Shown piece after piece: positions 1 through 12,084 of a stretch of DNA of 64,000 nt. The notes below the pieces were generated by a model, which was not told the origin of the DNA, searched no databases, and worked only from the letters and a program-made list of their open reading frames with translations. The DNA lies in assembly GCA_039000515.1 (NCBI GenBank), contig JBCFYV010003508.1:47267265-47331264 (forward strand), in the 5' to 3' direction. The stretch comes from Timema cristinae. Its lineage: Eukaryota > Arthropoda > Insecta > Phasmatodea > Timematidae. Position numbers and translations under genes: made by a program. Each line of letters starts with the position of its first letter. Position 1 is the first letter of the stretch.

Positions 1-1138
1 TCGCACAAACAAACAAATGTACTATTCGCTCTTAGTGATAGCCGAGAGTAGTGGACTTGGGGGCAGCTCTTCTCTGTGGAGGAAGATAAAAAGAGTTTGG
101 ACTTAGCTGCCAATGTGGATGTGACCTTGAACACACTATTTATTTGTGTAGTAATCTTATCGGAGAATAGAGGCGAGATCTCATTTCATTATTTTCTTCC
201 CGTGGTAGAGTCGTAGGGGAGGGGGTTGAAAGGGAGGAGAAGGATTTGGTCCACTCGGTGTGCTCCCAGCTCCTAATAACCCAATCACTCTTATAATCCC
301 TGTCAATATAGTGATATATTTTTACTTATACAGTAGTTATTTTATTAATACACAAGAGTAGTTTTTTTATTTCCCTGGTCAAATCTTATGAAAGGTTATT
401 TTGTGAACATTCCAAAGCATAATTTTCAACTAATTCTAATATTAAGTGACTAATTTCACATGTATGTTTTGTTTATGTAATAGAACTATTGTAATATATT
501 GAGTAAAACTGTCCATTATTTAATAATACACATGTTTTATTGATTGATTGATAGTTTGTGATTAACTTGTTAAATAAAACATAACCACTATTGAGGGCAT
601 AACTTTGTTCATGGAATAAGTTCACGACTGATAATACATTTCAACCTCAGCGGTCTTGGCGTTGATTGTGGTTTGTAAAATAACTTTCCTTTCAAAATTG
701 TTAGGCTCTTTCTCTGACTCATAGAAATTCTCGTGTGTTGATGTAATCAATTTGTTCGGAAAGTGCAAGTTAAATTCCTCAAATAAACAAACTGAACATT
801 AAGATAATAAACTAGCTCCTAAGTTTTTCTCAGCTTTCAATAAACATTCTGTTTATTGGCGGCTTCTTTCAAACAATCGTCTGATAATTTGTGCCGCAAC
901 CAAACATTATTAGGACCCTATTAGTGAGCATCTTCCCTGTATCAACACTAACTGGAACTTTTAATCTTGGAACAAACTACAGACATGTTCTCACACTCTC
1001 CTAAAAGTCTTTGACCGATTCCAACGCAAACGTAACTCGAAAGCTAAGTCCCGGCGACTGATAGTCCTGGTTTGATCGTAGCTGAGTCTGGGTTTGAACT
1101 GTTGACCCGACTAGCGCTGGAGCTAAGATTAAGATTGT
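1..1138. repeat. Duplicated 1.1 kb segment, copy A
   Basis: This stretch is nearly identical to 13050-14195 in the same orientation, with small indels and point differences. One example is an extra 20-odd bp in copy B near 13740. No coding potential is visible in either copy. The left boundary is cut by the window edge; similarity stops just after a shared 'gactagcgc' motif. It could be a long interspersed repeat or a local segmental duplication. Confidence 0.85.
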
Positions 1139-1149
1139 ACACACACATA

Positions 1150-1500
1150 CACATATATACACTAACTAACTGATTTGTTAGAAATGAATGAGGTTGAGTT
1201 TAGAAGAAGTATGCCCATATTTGCTTGTAGGGAGAGTGGAAAACCGTTCATGAACAAACTCCCTCAGTACATTTGATTAGTGTTCAAACCCCAGTATTCC
1301 CATAATCATCAGTCCAGTAAATTGAGAGAGTGACACCTTCTTAGACCATTTGACCACTGAATCTGGTTTTATATTTTTAAAACAAAGCAACACTATTATT
1401 ACCTGCACCAGTGGGCACTGGGGTGTGACAAAGGCACAGGTCTCATCTTGTTTGGCTTCACCAATGAAGACTCGGTAGGTCAAGATTCAAATATCGGCTG
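1150..1500 (-). mobile_element. tRNA-derived SINE (family A)
   Basis: It carries the family A body near its left end (gaggttgagtttagaagaag, then a tract ending in 'gggagagtgg') and a tRNA-like head with 'gttcaaaccccagtattccc' and 'gtagg(t)caag', read on the minus strand. The same module recurs more than twenty times in the window. The copy is old and has mismatches in the B box. Confidence 0.6.
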
Positions 1501-1964
1501 TGTGTACTGAAGTGTTTTTCTTAATTGGTGGTTTAATATATTCTACCTTCCTCCCTCGTAGTTCGGATGGACTGATTACACTATGTTTCTATCTTAACAT
1601 AGTGTAACCATGCATACGAAGGGTACAGTCTGCTTCATAGTTTATCTGCCTGTTACAGGGTACATGTATTCAACGTCTGAATCGTACTACTGCCCTGAGG
1701 CTCCTGGTTTACAATCTCTTGGCCAGTATAGAGTTTATCGACCAGAGAGGGACCCGACATATTCGGTAACATAGCCTTCCAGGTGAGCAGCTCGCAAGAA
1801 CCTGAACAGACCTGTTAGTAGTTAGGCATGTGCTCCATTTTTATTGGGAGCTTGGAGTTATATCTCGGGATGAGTTTACTGTGATTGCTTCCCCCCTTCC
1901 CAATTTGATTTCTCACCGTCGCCAGCTAAATGCTTGGGTACCCCATTAAAACATTACTTTTTCT
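1501..1964. other. No recognisable feature
   Basis: I see no exon-like frame with splice sites, RNA gene or clear repeat here. Confidence 0.5.
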
Positions 1965-2245
1965 CAGCACCGCGTCTTATTACTCGTTTAGGTTATGCAA
2001 CAATATACTAATTACACTAATGTGTTATGGGTTAGGAAGGTTTGCGTAGAAATATTGGAAAACCACTCTCATTGCACCCAACCACAATCTCACCATCTTT
2101 GGCAGTTTAGACTATTGCAAGAGTACCTTATACCATGTAGCCACCGAAGTTGGTAGAAACACTATTCTCCTCTCAAACAGGATTGAACCTCAATCTCTTT
2201 GTCACTGGCAAATCAGGATATCCTATGCCAGGATGGGTTCCTCTT
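1965..2245 (-). mobile_element. tRNA-derived SINE (family A)
   Basis: Read on the minus strand, a tRNA-like head (ending near 2200) is followed by the family A body with 'accactctcattgcaccc' and the tail 'cttattactcgtttaggtta'. The order of modules matches the other family A copies. Confidence 0.65.
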
Positions 2246-2489
2246 CCATACGGGGGTTAATGAGTGAATAAAATGGAAAGGAGGGGTATTCTAGGGGATA
2301 AATGGTTGTTAGGGTTAGGTAGAAGATCAGACTTGACACCATCTGATAAATATTTGTTTGATACATTCATTCATATCATCAAATGCTTCCATTCTTCTTC
2401 TTTCACTTTCTGTCATCTGCTCCTCCGTATCTTTCTAGTCTCCCTTGTGATCACATGCATCTCAGTCTTGCTTGCTCTACTCTCCCACC

Positions 2490-2660
2490 ATCCTCGGTGG
2501 CCGCGCTACTCTAGCAGTAGACTAGACTGCCGAGATTTGAATCTCACTCGGGCATACTGAGGTTGGTTTTTCCAAAATGGTATTCCACTCTCCCCCATGC
2601 AAATGTGGGTACACTTCCTCTAAATATAACCTTTCTAATCCCTAAACCATTAGAGTATAA
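2490..2660 (+). mobile_element. tRNA-derived SINE (family A)
   Basis: A head with 'gatttgaatctcactcggg' precedes the conserved body with 'tgcaaatgtgggtacacttc' and 'ctctaaatataacctttcta'. Orientation is opposite to the copy at 1965-2245. Confidence 0.7.
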
Positions 2661-2699
2661 CTCGAACAGGATGCAGTGTTTAAAATAGAAAGAGAAAAA

Positions 2700-2830
2700 A
2701 ATCCTCATTACATGACCATACTACTTCAACCTTGCTTCCTCATGTACTCCTGCTATTTCCTGGATTGCTTGGTTCCTAATGGCTAACATTCTCCTCATTT
2801 CAATCATTCTATGAGTGAAGTATGATACAT
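2700..2830 (-). mobile_element. LINE 3' fragment
   Basis: It shares the 'catcctcattacatgaccat' segment with the LINE remnant at 3320-4010 and the segment encoding the conserved LINE C-terminal residues. It is short and broken. Confidence 0.45.
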
Positions 2831-3319
2831 TATAATATGGCTTTAATTAAAGTGAATATTTCCTATAATACTTCATATTTGTTACATGCGTAGGTCCTAC
2901 ATAGATGTACCCCAACTCTCTAAGCTAGTCAATTAGTTCACATAAATGCAAGTGCTAAGAAAAACATGCTTTAAACACAGCTCCGAACTGTACAGTGGGT
3001 TGGTTGCCCCACCAGATGGAGTTTTGGTTCATGGGCTGTTCCTAGATGCAGCCCGCTGGGAAGCTTGCAGACCCCAACCCAGGTAATAAAATATTCCGTC
3101 ACTCTGTTCCATTGGAATGAGCCGCCCTACAGGTTGTACACAAGGGTCGCTCTCTAATTGCCTGCACAATAAAATCCCATCATTAAAAAGTATATCTTTA
3201 GAATCCTTTAAACTCACAAACGTACCTAGTTTGATTTGAGATTTTTTTACAAATGTGGGGACATTAGTATTGAATATAAAATCAACATCAACTATTTCCA
3301 ACGTTTGACCAGGTAAGTT
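2831..3319. other. Unassigned sequence
   Basis: A 90-codon open frame on the minus strand (3029-3301) has no recognised domain and no convincing splice sites. The block at 3020-3130 looks like an old repeat but I found no second copy in the window. Confidence 0.35.
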
Positions 3320-4010
3320 TAGTAAAATGCTTCAATCCTCTCACTTGAACACTTTCTGTTATCCACTCCTCCTCTCCAGTCTTTTTTTACATACTTCATT
3401 GCTAACCTTTTCTTTGACATCCTCATTACATTCCCATACCATACCATCTCATTTTGCTCCTCTACTATCTCATATACTCCAACATCCTCATTATATGTCC
3501 ATACCATCTCTCTTGCTTCTCTACTATCTTATGTACTCCAACATCCTCATTACATGACCATACCATCTCAGTCTTGCTTCCTCTACTATCTCATATACTC
3601 CAACATCCTCATTACATGTCCATACCATCTCATTCTTGCTTCCTCTACTATCTCATGTACTCCAACATCCTCATTATATGTCCATACCATCTCAGTCTTG
3701 CTTCCTCTACTATCTCATGTACTCCAACATCCTCATTACATCTCAGTCTTGCTTCCTCTACTATCTCATGTACTCAAACATCCTCATTACATGTCCATAC
3801 ATCTTGTCTTGCTTCCTCTACTATCTCATGTACTCCAACTCTTTCCCGGATAACTTCATTACTAATCTTGTTTCTCCTCGTGACAGCTAACTTGTTCCTC
3901 ACAAACTTCACTCCTATGTCCTCCACTTCTCTCTCTTACATTCAATGTCCATGTTTCTGCTGCTAATGTGTCCCTTTCCCATAGCAGGTCTCTTACACAC
4001 GTAGAGAACA
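3320..4010 (-). mobile_element. Degenerate non-LTR retrotransposon 3' region
   Basis: On the minus strand the frame near 3319-3507 reads MVWYGNVMRMSKKRLAMKYV, the C-terminal signature found downstream of the reverse transcriptase in many insect LINEs (usually W-F-G-H-V-x-R-M). The central part has been expanded into a minisatellite. It is a fossil with no intact ORF. Confidence 0.7.
3440..3850 (-). repeat. Minisatellite of about 60 bp within the LINE
   Basis: About six or seven imperfect units contain 'ctcatgtactccaacatcc', 'tcattacatgtccatacc' and 'tcttgcttcctctactat'. They are tandem copies of the LINE segment encoding the GNVMRM motif. The overlapping open frames here are products of the array, not genes. 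Confidence 0.85.
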
Positions 4011-4089
4011 ACTCTCCTCTTCTCATTACTGAATATAAAATGTAGAGTCGAGACCCTGACCTTTGAATGCTGACTAGGAATCACAATTT

Positions 4090-5040
4090 TTGGTGTCTTG
4101 TTTTTTGTTACAGGGGACAGAGAAACAGAATATAGTGGAAAGAAAAATAGGTTGAAAGAGTGTACAAAAGTGCTACAGACTGATGTGGAAGGGAGCGAGA
4201 AAGTATTGTCTAGCCAATTGAGCAGGGAAAATAGAAGAGAGGTCCAAATGATGGAGAGGGGTGAGGAGATAAAGAAGCTGTTGAACCCGGAGGAGGAAGT
4301 ATGACATAGTATGGAAGGAGATAAAGAGACCTATACAAGTATGAGGAAGGCACCAGTAGTGGATGAACTCACATTAGTGGTATGGAATAGTAAAGAGTGT
4401 GTTCAGGGAGAAGAATGTGCCAAAGGTATATCACTATTGTGTGAAAATTACAGCGGCATAAAACTCGTGTATCAATACACAAAATGTTCCGTAAAGGGAA
4501 AATGGCGAGAGGTGCAACAGGGGTTCAGGAAAAAGAGGTCAACAATAGATTTAACATAATGCAGCCATTGTAAAAGAGATAAGAGTTTGGAAAGGATCTA
4601 GTAATGGAATTCATGAATGTAGATAAAGCATATGATAGTGTGGATGGCATTGAAGGAGGCTTAGATTAAGGAATATGTATATTGTGTAGAGTCGGAGAGG
4701 TTTCAGTTAAAAAATGGAGTGTCCTTTCACCTTCACTATTTGTATTGGTGGTGAATAGAGTGGTAGAGAAACTGGTAGCATTGATGTTATGGAGAGAAAA
4801 GAAAACAAAACAGAGAACGATGATTATAACTTAAAGAAGCAAGGTGTGTAAAGTATCTTAGGAGGGTGATTGAGGTGAAAGGGGACACCAGGCGAGGTTT
4901 TCTACTTTGTAAAAGAGAAGTGCCGTACAGAGCACGCTTGGACTTGGGCCGCATGAGAAACTACGAGAGATGAAGTATGGATCTGAAGTATGCAGGTAAG
5001 AGACCACAAAGTCTGCCACTGGCTGGAAACAGTTCATCCC
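4090..5040 (+). pseudogene. Fossil LINE reverse transcriptase
   Basis: Reading with frame changes, the plus strand shows reverse-transcriptase landmarks in the right order: LCENYSGIKLV near 4430-4470, QQGFRKKRSTIDL near 4516-4555, FMNVDKAYDSV near 4607-4642 (the usual F-x-D-x-x-K-A-F/Y-D block) and GVLSPSLFVLVV near 4710-4755. The tail 'ggctggaaacagtt' near 5020 is also found before the (ATG)n tails of other LINE copies here. Stops and frameshifts make it non-functional. The clade is not resolved. Confidence 0.75.
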
Positions 5041-6198
5041 TGTAGGGCTGTTAGGACATAAATATAATATACAATTACAGGTTAAAAATCATGTTTCTCT
5101 GGAGGAAGGTCCAAGGAAACAGCTGTGCTCCAAGATTGAAGGTTTCTATCACAGTCGGATCAGTGGCCATAGGTGCTGCTAGCTATTATTCATGTGGGGG
5201 GGGGCACAGCTTTAACCAAGCCTGTACTCTGTATTTTTTTAGGGCGGGTGTACTTGCAGTGAAGTCCCTAAATTGAGTTGTCAATTTTTTAAGGTGTTCT
5301 ATGTGTTGCTATAAAGACTCCACTATGCTACAAGCCTAGGAACAAAAAAAATATATTACCACCCATACCTCCTTCCTTCTCACAACCCAGAAAATAACCA
5401 ATTTTCCCCTCAAATCAAAGGGAAAATAATATATTTTTACAAACTCAATAAGGAATATGTGCTGTGATAACTTATTTAGCCTAGGCAGCAAACTAAAACT
5501 TCTTTATAAACATATGTTAATAAGGTGCACAACAGCACTCAAAATTGCTATTTGAAAAAAGCAAATAAAACAAATTTGGCTGGAACTAACCACAGAAAAT
5601 ATAGAGGAAACGAAACTATTTCCAAGTCAAACTGCACCTACTAGCACTTTTATTATATAAATTGACATCCCCACTGCGAGAACCAGTTTTTCCAAGCTTC
5701 CTATTTCGAGCAAATTATTGGGAGGGGGGGGAATGGCCTCCTCCCCCTCCTTTAGCAGTAGAGAGTAAAACACAAACTGGTCATGCTGCACGCCCCACAA
5801 AAAGAGGTTTAGGCTGTAATATATATACAATCCTCTTGGAGGAAAAGATTACGAGCCCCACCCCGTGAGTGAATAAAAAAAAAACGGATAATGTATACCC
5901 ATCCACAAATAGGTAAGAGACAAGATAACAGGCAGCACCTAAGCTATAGCTCAACCTTTTTCTACTCCCTTCTGCATCCAGAAAAGTACGTAATTACATG
6001 TGAACTTGGCCCCTTATTCAAAAACTTTAGCTCGCAAAGAACACGAAAAAAGGTTGGCGGTTTTCATAGAAGAAAAAATCAAATATCGAGTTTAATTTTC
6101 TTCACGTGATCTCCGAATTTAATGAAAACCTACTAGGACATTTAACATGTGAATAAAATTAAACTCTTATAAGAGACCTTTTCCCTCCTCTCCCCCAG
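5041..6198. other. No recognisable feature
   Basis: AT-rich sequence with homopolymer tracts. Short open frames near 5091 and 5627-5868 lack codon or domain signal. Confidence 0.5.
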
Positions 6199-6343
6199 CG
6201 ATGAGGAACACCGACAGGTACATCTGCCCCGTGCACAAGACTTCCATCCTCTCCAACAACGGAAAAGCAGCAGAGCTACGGACACTCAGGGGGTCAGCCT
6301 TGCTCACCGACCGAACTCCATCATTACTTTGTACCCAAGATTA
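6199..6343 (+). CDS. Candidate terminal exon, function unproven
   Basis: A strong polypyrimidine tract and acceptor (tcccccag) is followed by an open frame RNTDRYICPVHKTSILSNNG that ends at TAA, with an AATAAA-like signal about 10 bp further on. The piece RYICPVHKTS resembles the end of dynein heavy chains (usually Y-x-C-P-V-Y-K-T-S), but the residues after it do not follow that family. It could be the last exon of a gene lying to the left, a decayed exon, or chance. No partner exon was found in the window. Confidence 0.3.
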
Positions 6344-6584
6344 AGAACAGCAAATAAAAAAAAAGTCTATGTGAACACCTGACATTTTATTTCTCATCCC
6401 TTGTGTGACAGAATAAACACATGCAAAAGTCCCCCTCGGAGATCAGAGACTAAACTAGACAAAGGAACATGGGCTGGTAACAATTTTCATTCATTACACG
6501 TGGCTCAACACCTTCCTTCAAATAATTCATCTCCACAGCAAGCAAAGAACTAACATCCTGACATTAGATTCATTTTAAATAATG

Positions 6585-7030
6585 CAATCAACTTCACATA
6601 AGAGTGCTATAGTAGATGTTACATCAATGGCTTCATAAATGCTAATTTACATTAATTCTAATGCTCTCAGAGTGCTATAGTAGATATAGTCTACATCACA
6701 TTCTTAATTTACAAAGCTTCATCAGAGTGCTATAGTAGATGATATGGTCTACATCACATTCTAGTGTCTGTGCTATAGTCTACATCACATTCTTAATTTA
6801 CAAGCTTCATTAGAGTGCATAGTAAATATTCAACATAATTCTTAATTACAAGCTTCATAAGAGTGCTATATTCAATTACATTCTAATGCTTCATCAGAGT
6901 GCTATAGTAGATACAGTCTACATCACATTCTTAATTTCTAAGCTTCATTAGAGTGCTATAGTAGATGATATAGTTTACAATGCTCCATCAAAGTGCTATA
7001 GTAGAGGATATAGTCTACATCACAAGAGAA
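6585..7030. repeat. Degenerate tandem repeat
   Basis: About seven irregular units carry 'agagtgctatagtaga', 'tagtctacatcacattc' and 'taatttacaagcttcat'. Unit length varies from about 45 to 75 bp because segments have been lost or duplicated. Confidence 0.8.
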
Positions 7031-7853
7031 CTAATTCCCATCAACTCTCCACTATAATCCTACAAAATAAAGTAGAGTTTAGTCACTACCGAGCTGCTCA
7101 GTGTTGAAGTTTCTTAATGTACATTCACTCTTTTTTAAATCAATCCTCAAGTATCTTTCATTCACCTAGTTAAGAAGAATTTCTATTTCGCCCCAGACAA
7201 TACAACACCACATTAGATGCAATGCTCTTATTGAAACTTCCTCACAAAGAACAACTACGGCAAGAGTGAGTAATCTCCTCAACTCTCTCTGACAACACCT
7301 TCCTAGCTAGAACTTATCACTAGAAGGTGTAGGAGATTTGTTTGCATGTAATAAAACAACACAAATAAGTTTTTAAAATATATTTAGAAGGTACATGACA
7401 ATTTGATTTACTACAAACTACACATAATACACAATAGATCTAATCTTAAGCTGGTTCAGGTAGGAAACATGTGACTAAGTATCTTTATTTGTACATCAAC
7501 AAAACTTGGCTAATGAGAGTCTTACATTATTCAGATTTATACTTCTCCATAAGGGTTCAAACAAACTATAGACGAGTTGATTAAACAGAGGAATATGTTT
7601 TGTGATCAATTGAAAATTACATAATTCAGCCATGCCTTTATAACAATAAATTTTACAACTTCCTAGCTCAAGATAAGTAATCTTGCCTAATTAAATAGAC
7701 AGGTAATCATTTTTAAGATTCGTGGCCCCAAATCGACAACCTTGTAATATTATAACAATGTTACTACTATTATTAAGGACCCTCTCATCAACATTTACTC
7801 ATGCAAACATAAAATTAATTTCCCATGGCGCCTCCACACACGCACACGCGCGT

Positions 7854-7857
<4 letters not shown>
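7031..7857. other. No recognisable feature
   Basis: AT-rich sequence; no exon or repeat family recognised. Confidence 0.5.

Positions 7858-7907
<50 letters not shown>
7858..7907. repeat. (CA)n microsatellite
   Basis: About 25 uninterrupted CA dinucleotides. Read on the minus strand this is a (GT)n tract that starts exactly where the candidate exon at 7908-8073 would have its splice donor. Confidence 0.95.
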
Positions 7908-7909
<2 letters not shown>

Positions 7910-8073
7910 TACCACGTAGTTCATATATTCGTCGATCTGACTCTTGAGGAGGATCCAGTCTCCAGCAGTTCCCCTCCAGAGATACTGGAACCCAGGAGCA
8001 GACAGTCGGAATGATAGAAGAACACCCCTCTCGAGCAGTTTTGGTTTGTGGGCTCCTGCGGTGTCGGACCACA
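7908..8073 (-). CDS. Candidate internal exon, unknown protein
   Basis: On the minus strand an acceptor (gaattcag) opens a frame containing SDTAGAHKPKLLERGVLLSF and then APGFQYLWRGTAGDWILLKS and IDEYMNYVV, running to the (GT)n tract. Residue composition looks like real protein with few rare residues, unlike the noise frames around it. I do not recognise the family; a PAS-like beta segment is a guess only. No neighbouring exon was identified on this strand. Confidence 0.3.
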
Positions 8074-8384
8074 CTGAATTCTATTGAAACATCAAATATA
8101 TGTTTTTAAAATACCGACTCCAAGGAACAAAGTAACTCATATCAGGGGTACAAGCAAAAAGTGGGAGGTCATATTACACGGGACAACTTTTAAATCTTGA
8201 ACCCCATAAGGATCTCAGACAATACATTTTTTTTTAAAATAACAAACCTCTTAACCATAATCCAAAGTGAATTAGAAAGGTCTCTTGATTGTAGCACTAA
8301 CTCAGGTTAAGTTAAAGTTGGATTGTACCCCCTTTTACAAGCCTTTGTTTCATTCTGTACGGTCTACCCCCTTGGTTATAGGAA

Positions 8385-8605
8385 TGGTTACTAATCACAC
8401 TGATGTGATGTACTGTAACACACTACCCCACCGGGTTATAGGAATGGTTACTAATCACACTGATGTGATGTACTGTAACACACTACCCCACCGGGTTATA
8501 GAAATGGTTATTAATCACACTGATGTGATAGACTGTAACACACTACCCCACCTGGTTATAGGAATGGTTACTAATCACACTGATGTGATAGACTGTAACA
8601 ACATT
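8385..8605. repeat. 60-bp tandem repeat, about four copies
   Basis: Each unit contains 'ggaatggttactaatcacac' and 'tgatgtgatgtactgtaaca' followed by 'cactaccccacc'. The open frame through it exists because 60 is a multiple of three. Confidence 0.9.
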
Positions 8606-8630
8606 CACACACTACTGACGATAATAACTA

Positions 8631-8770
8631 GTCTAGATTTGTTTTAAGAATGTTCAGGATATATTCCCAACGGTTTGATCACCTTGATCATTGAACATGA
8701 AAGGTTCAGCTAACAAGGTGTGCAAACTGTTGGGAATATATTCTGACCATTTCTTAAAACAAATCTAGCC
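8631..8770. mobile_element. Small inverted-repeat element
   Basis: Left arm 'gtctagatttgttttaagaa' and its near-perfect inverted counterpart 'tcttaaaacaaatctag' bound a 140-bp element. The arms extend to about 47 bp each and include 'atattcccaac' and its complement. This fits a miniature inverted-repeat transposon. Confidence 0.75.
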
Positions 8771-9322
8771 TTGCTATTATCAGGTGTTTTATCTATTTTA
8801 TTTACACATTTGTATAAGGTGGTTGGCTTGTAATAAACTGACCTACATGTGATTAAGGAGTCTATATTTGAATCTCAGCTGGGTGAATTAGAGGTCTCTT
8901 GCAGCAGCATTTGATGGGCCCCGAGAGATCGTCATGATCATGGAGTCGTGAGTGAATGTTGTTACAGTCCGGCCCTGGACCCTGTGAGACAAGGAATGGC
9001 ATCTGGAACAGAGAGTGAGGTAGGTCATGAAACAAGAACACGTTCAATCCAGCCATACAGAAATAAACCTACCAAAAGAAACCAACAAAGTTTTTGATTC
9101 CTACTTCTCCATCAAATCTTGGACCCTGATTCCAAAAAGTAGATTTTAATCTACTCTGATGATTTATTTGAGTTTTAAAATACAATCTAATTATTTGTAT
9201 TAGGAACACAATAGAAACCGAGATATATTTCTGTTTGCTCATTATATCTAACATATCTTAAATTTGTATTTTTTTAGTTAACTTTAAGATGTTAATCAAA
9301 ATAAACATCATCTCATCTCGGG
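8771..9322. other. SINE-like fragment and unassigned sequence
   Basis: Around 8850-8950 there is a tRNA-like 'gaatctcagctgggtg' head reminiscent of the SINEs here. The remainder is unassigned. Confidence 0.35.
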
Positions 9323-9865
9323 GAAAGACTCGCTTGTCCGCCACCTCCTTCCCCTCCTGTTATTCTAATAGCCAGATCTGAACGCCACACAGAGCTACTA
9401 TACCATGCATAGGGAGGCTGGGATGGACCATCACTTGTCCGCCACCTCCTTCCCCTCCTGTTATTCTAATAGCCAGATCTGAACGCCACACAGAGCTACT
9501 ATACCATGCATAGGAAGGCTGGGATGGACCATCACTTGTCCGCCACCTCCTTCCCCTCCTGTTATTCTAATAGCCAGATCTGAACGCCACACAGAGCTAC
9601 TATACCATGCATAGGGAGGCTGGGATGGACCATCACTTGTCCGCCACCTCCTTCCCCTCCTGTTATTCTAATAGCCAGATCTGAACGCCACACAGAGCTA
9701 CTATACCATGCATAGGAAGGCTGGGATGGACCATCACTTGTCCGCCACCTCCTTCCCCTCCTGTTATTCTAATAGCCAGATCTGAACGCCACACAGAGCT
9801 ACTATACCATGCATAGGGAGGCTGGGATGGACCATCCCTTGTCCGCCACCTCCTTCCCCTCCTGT
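9323..9865. repeat. 101-bp minisatellite, five copies
   Basis: Units run from 'cttgtccgccacctccttcc' to 'aggctgggatggaccatca'. They are almost identical. A G/A site in 'cataggRaggctgg' alternates strictly from unit to unit (G, A, G, A, G), so the effective period is 202 bp. Confidence 0.95.
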
Positions 9866-10024
9866 TCATCTCATCTCCACGTTGTACCCCATGACCATCA
9901 GAGGACGGACTGGACCACGCGACTATCCCTGATCACATGACAGAGGGATGACCAACTGAGGGCTCTGGTGGGCCTGAAAATACAGATACACAGTGACTAT
10001 CTTATACATAGATGGTCTATTATT

Positions 10025-10145
10025 ATTTTTAGTTGTCACCGCATCTTACTAACCGTTCAGGTCGTACACATTACTAACTAATACGCTAAATTGTTGGGAT
10101 TATGAAGATTGAAATTAGAGGAAGTGTACCCGCAGTTGCGAGAAG
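10025..10145 (-). mobile_element. SINE family A, tail fragment
   Basis: It contains the tail and body modules ('gaggaagtgtacccgcagtt') but lacks the tRNA-like head. Confidence 0.6.
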
Positions 10146-10349
10146 CTGTGTTTTAAGACAACGTTAACTGATTGAGTCGGACTTGAGTACAGTCCACACA
10201 ACATTAATACCTAAATTTTCATGCGATATAAAACTGCCACTTTTAACATAAATTATACTAGCTACAAATAATAGTTTACCAATGTTGACAGCAGTTTAAT
10301 TTTAGACGATAACATAACATTTATTGGTAAAATGGGAGAAATCTACTTT

Positions 10350-10490
10350 GGTGGTCTAATGGTCCAAGGAGTCAGTTTCGCAGTAGACAGGAATGCCGGT
10401 GACTAGGTTCAAATCCCGGCCGGATGTACTGGGGCATATTCGGGTACACACTTATTATAAATTCAACCTTCTTAGTTCCTTAACTTATGT
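10350..10490 (+). mobile_element. SINE family A, head fragment
   Basis: The tRNA-like head has a B box (gttcaaatcccggccgg), then 'tgtactggggcatattcggg' and a shortened body. Confidence 0.65.
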
Positions 10491-11164
10491 ATCGGTTGAA
10501 CGATTTTATAATTTAATCTTGTGTATACATTTATTATAAACAAATTCTAGATTATCTGAGTAAGATATTTTGTCTATAGCTTTATTTGCTTTAACTTTTG
10601 AATATACATTATTTCACGCGGACTTAGTTTTCTCCCCCCTCTTAAGTTATTGTTAAAGCAACTTCTAGACCAGCTCACCAATTGGTTTATCCTGTGTGCT
10701 CGATCAAATTCTTCCTCCATGAAGAAAACGCGTAATAAAACCCACAATCCACGAAGTTAATAAACAGTCATATAGCGACATACTCTGAAGAGAAACTAAA
10801 CACCCCCGTGCCCCTCTCGACTATTGAGAGGAGACAAACAAAGAGTGACGTCATTTACAATCACAACTGATCCTGGCCACGTCATGATTTACACATTTAA
10901 AAAATAAAAGTCACCTTATTTAGGGGGTATTAAAATATTAAATACATGTTAGGAGTACTTTATCACATTTCTGTCAAATTTTATCCAAAAATTGACCAAT
11001 TGACCCTTTTTTTTTGCGATTATTGACCAGAGCAAAAAATAAAACGGTCGTGGATTCGACCCCGAGCCACTAGACGTAATGCAAGAGAAATAATTAATAG
11101 CTGCTCTCTTAAAAGAACTGGAAATTGATCATCCATAAACAATTTTTCTAGCACCTCCCTCGTC
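10491..11164. other. No recognisable feature
   Basis: AT-rich sequence without exon or repeat signal. Confidence 0.5.
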
Positions 11165-11290
11165 AACTACCTGTTCAGGTTTCACTCATATGTTACTAAT
11201 TAGGCTAGTGAGTTTGGGTTGAACTTAGAGGAAGTGTACCCAAATTTGCGTGGAGGTAACTTTCATTTAAAGGAGGGGGAAAATATCCTT
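11165..11290 (-). mobile_element. SINE family A, tail fragment
   Basis: 'gaacttagaggaagtgtacc' and 'tttgcgtggag' match the family A body; the head is missing. Confidence 0.6.
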
Positions 11291-12084
11291 TTGACGCTAT
11301 AGAAACTCTAAACTTGGCAAGCATAGTTTCAAAAATACTACTTGGTATAGTATAAAATGGAAATACTTTAATATAAGCAGAGGCACGAACAAAAAAAAAA
11401 AACTAGAAGATTCTGAACACATTAAATTTTAAACTGAGGGAAATGTTCAAGGCTGGGCATTTTCTAAGCTGTAGTTGCAACAAGTAACTTATTTTTAAAC
11501 TTGAGTAACTAAAATTTTATTTACGCTCACACAAACACATTAAAATAGGAAAAAGCGATACTATATTAAAATAACCCTTGATATAATAGAATATTATATT
11601 AAAAACAATGTTTAAAGTTTTTTGCTATCCCATTTATTGAAGAAACAGTCTCTAAACTACGTACAATGGGGGAATAAACCAGAATTTTATAGTTAAAAAT
11701 GGCTCGATTTGTAAATTAAATAAGCTAGGACGTCCTATCTTATTAATGTATTATTTTAAAGCTAAATGTGTTAAATAGTTTCTCTACGAACCTGATATTC
11801 ATGAAGCACAACCATTACAAAATCGAATGCAAGCTACGTGCCAGTTTGAACAAAAAGACTTCAACGCGTGTTACTCTTGAGAGAATTATTTTCATACTGA
11901 GGCCACTCGGCTCTTCCACGACGAACATTCTCGATAGTTTGTAGTTCCCCACCCCTATTCGATCTAATGGGACCATTGCTAGCGGATGACGTCAACTTGT
12001 AAACACACAAACCTTTGGTCTGAGATATGTCCAGGTCTCCCCTTCCCCCACTTATGTGCCGTGGGACCAAAATGGGCCAGCCCT
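11291..12084. other. No recognisable feature
   Basis: AT-rich, no exon-like frame. Confidence 0.5.

Noticed and set aside
3327..3966. Serine/leucine-rich plus-strand open frames
   Set aside because: Antisense of a LINE-derived minisatellite; no real protein signal.
4311..4559. Independent 82-codon gene
   Set aside because: Contains GFRKKRSTIDL, a reverse-transcriptase motif; part of the LINE fossil.
9870..9990. Possible minus-strand exon with acceptor 'tgtattttcag'
   Set aside because: All three frames meet stops within about 20-30 codons and no donor fits; not supported.
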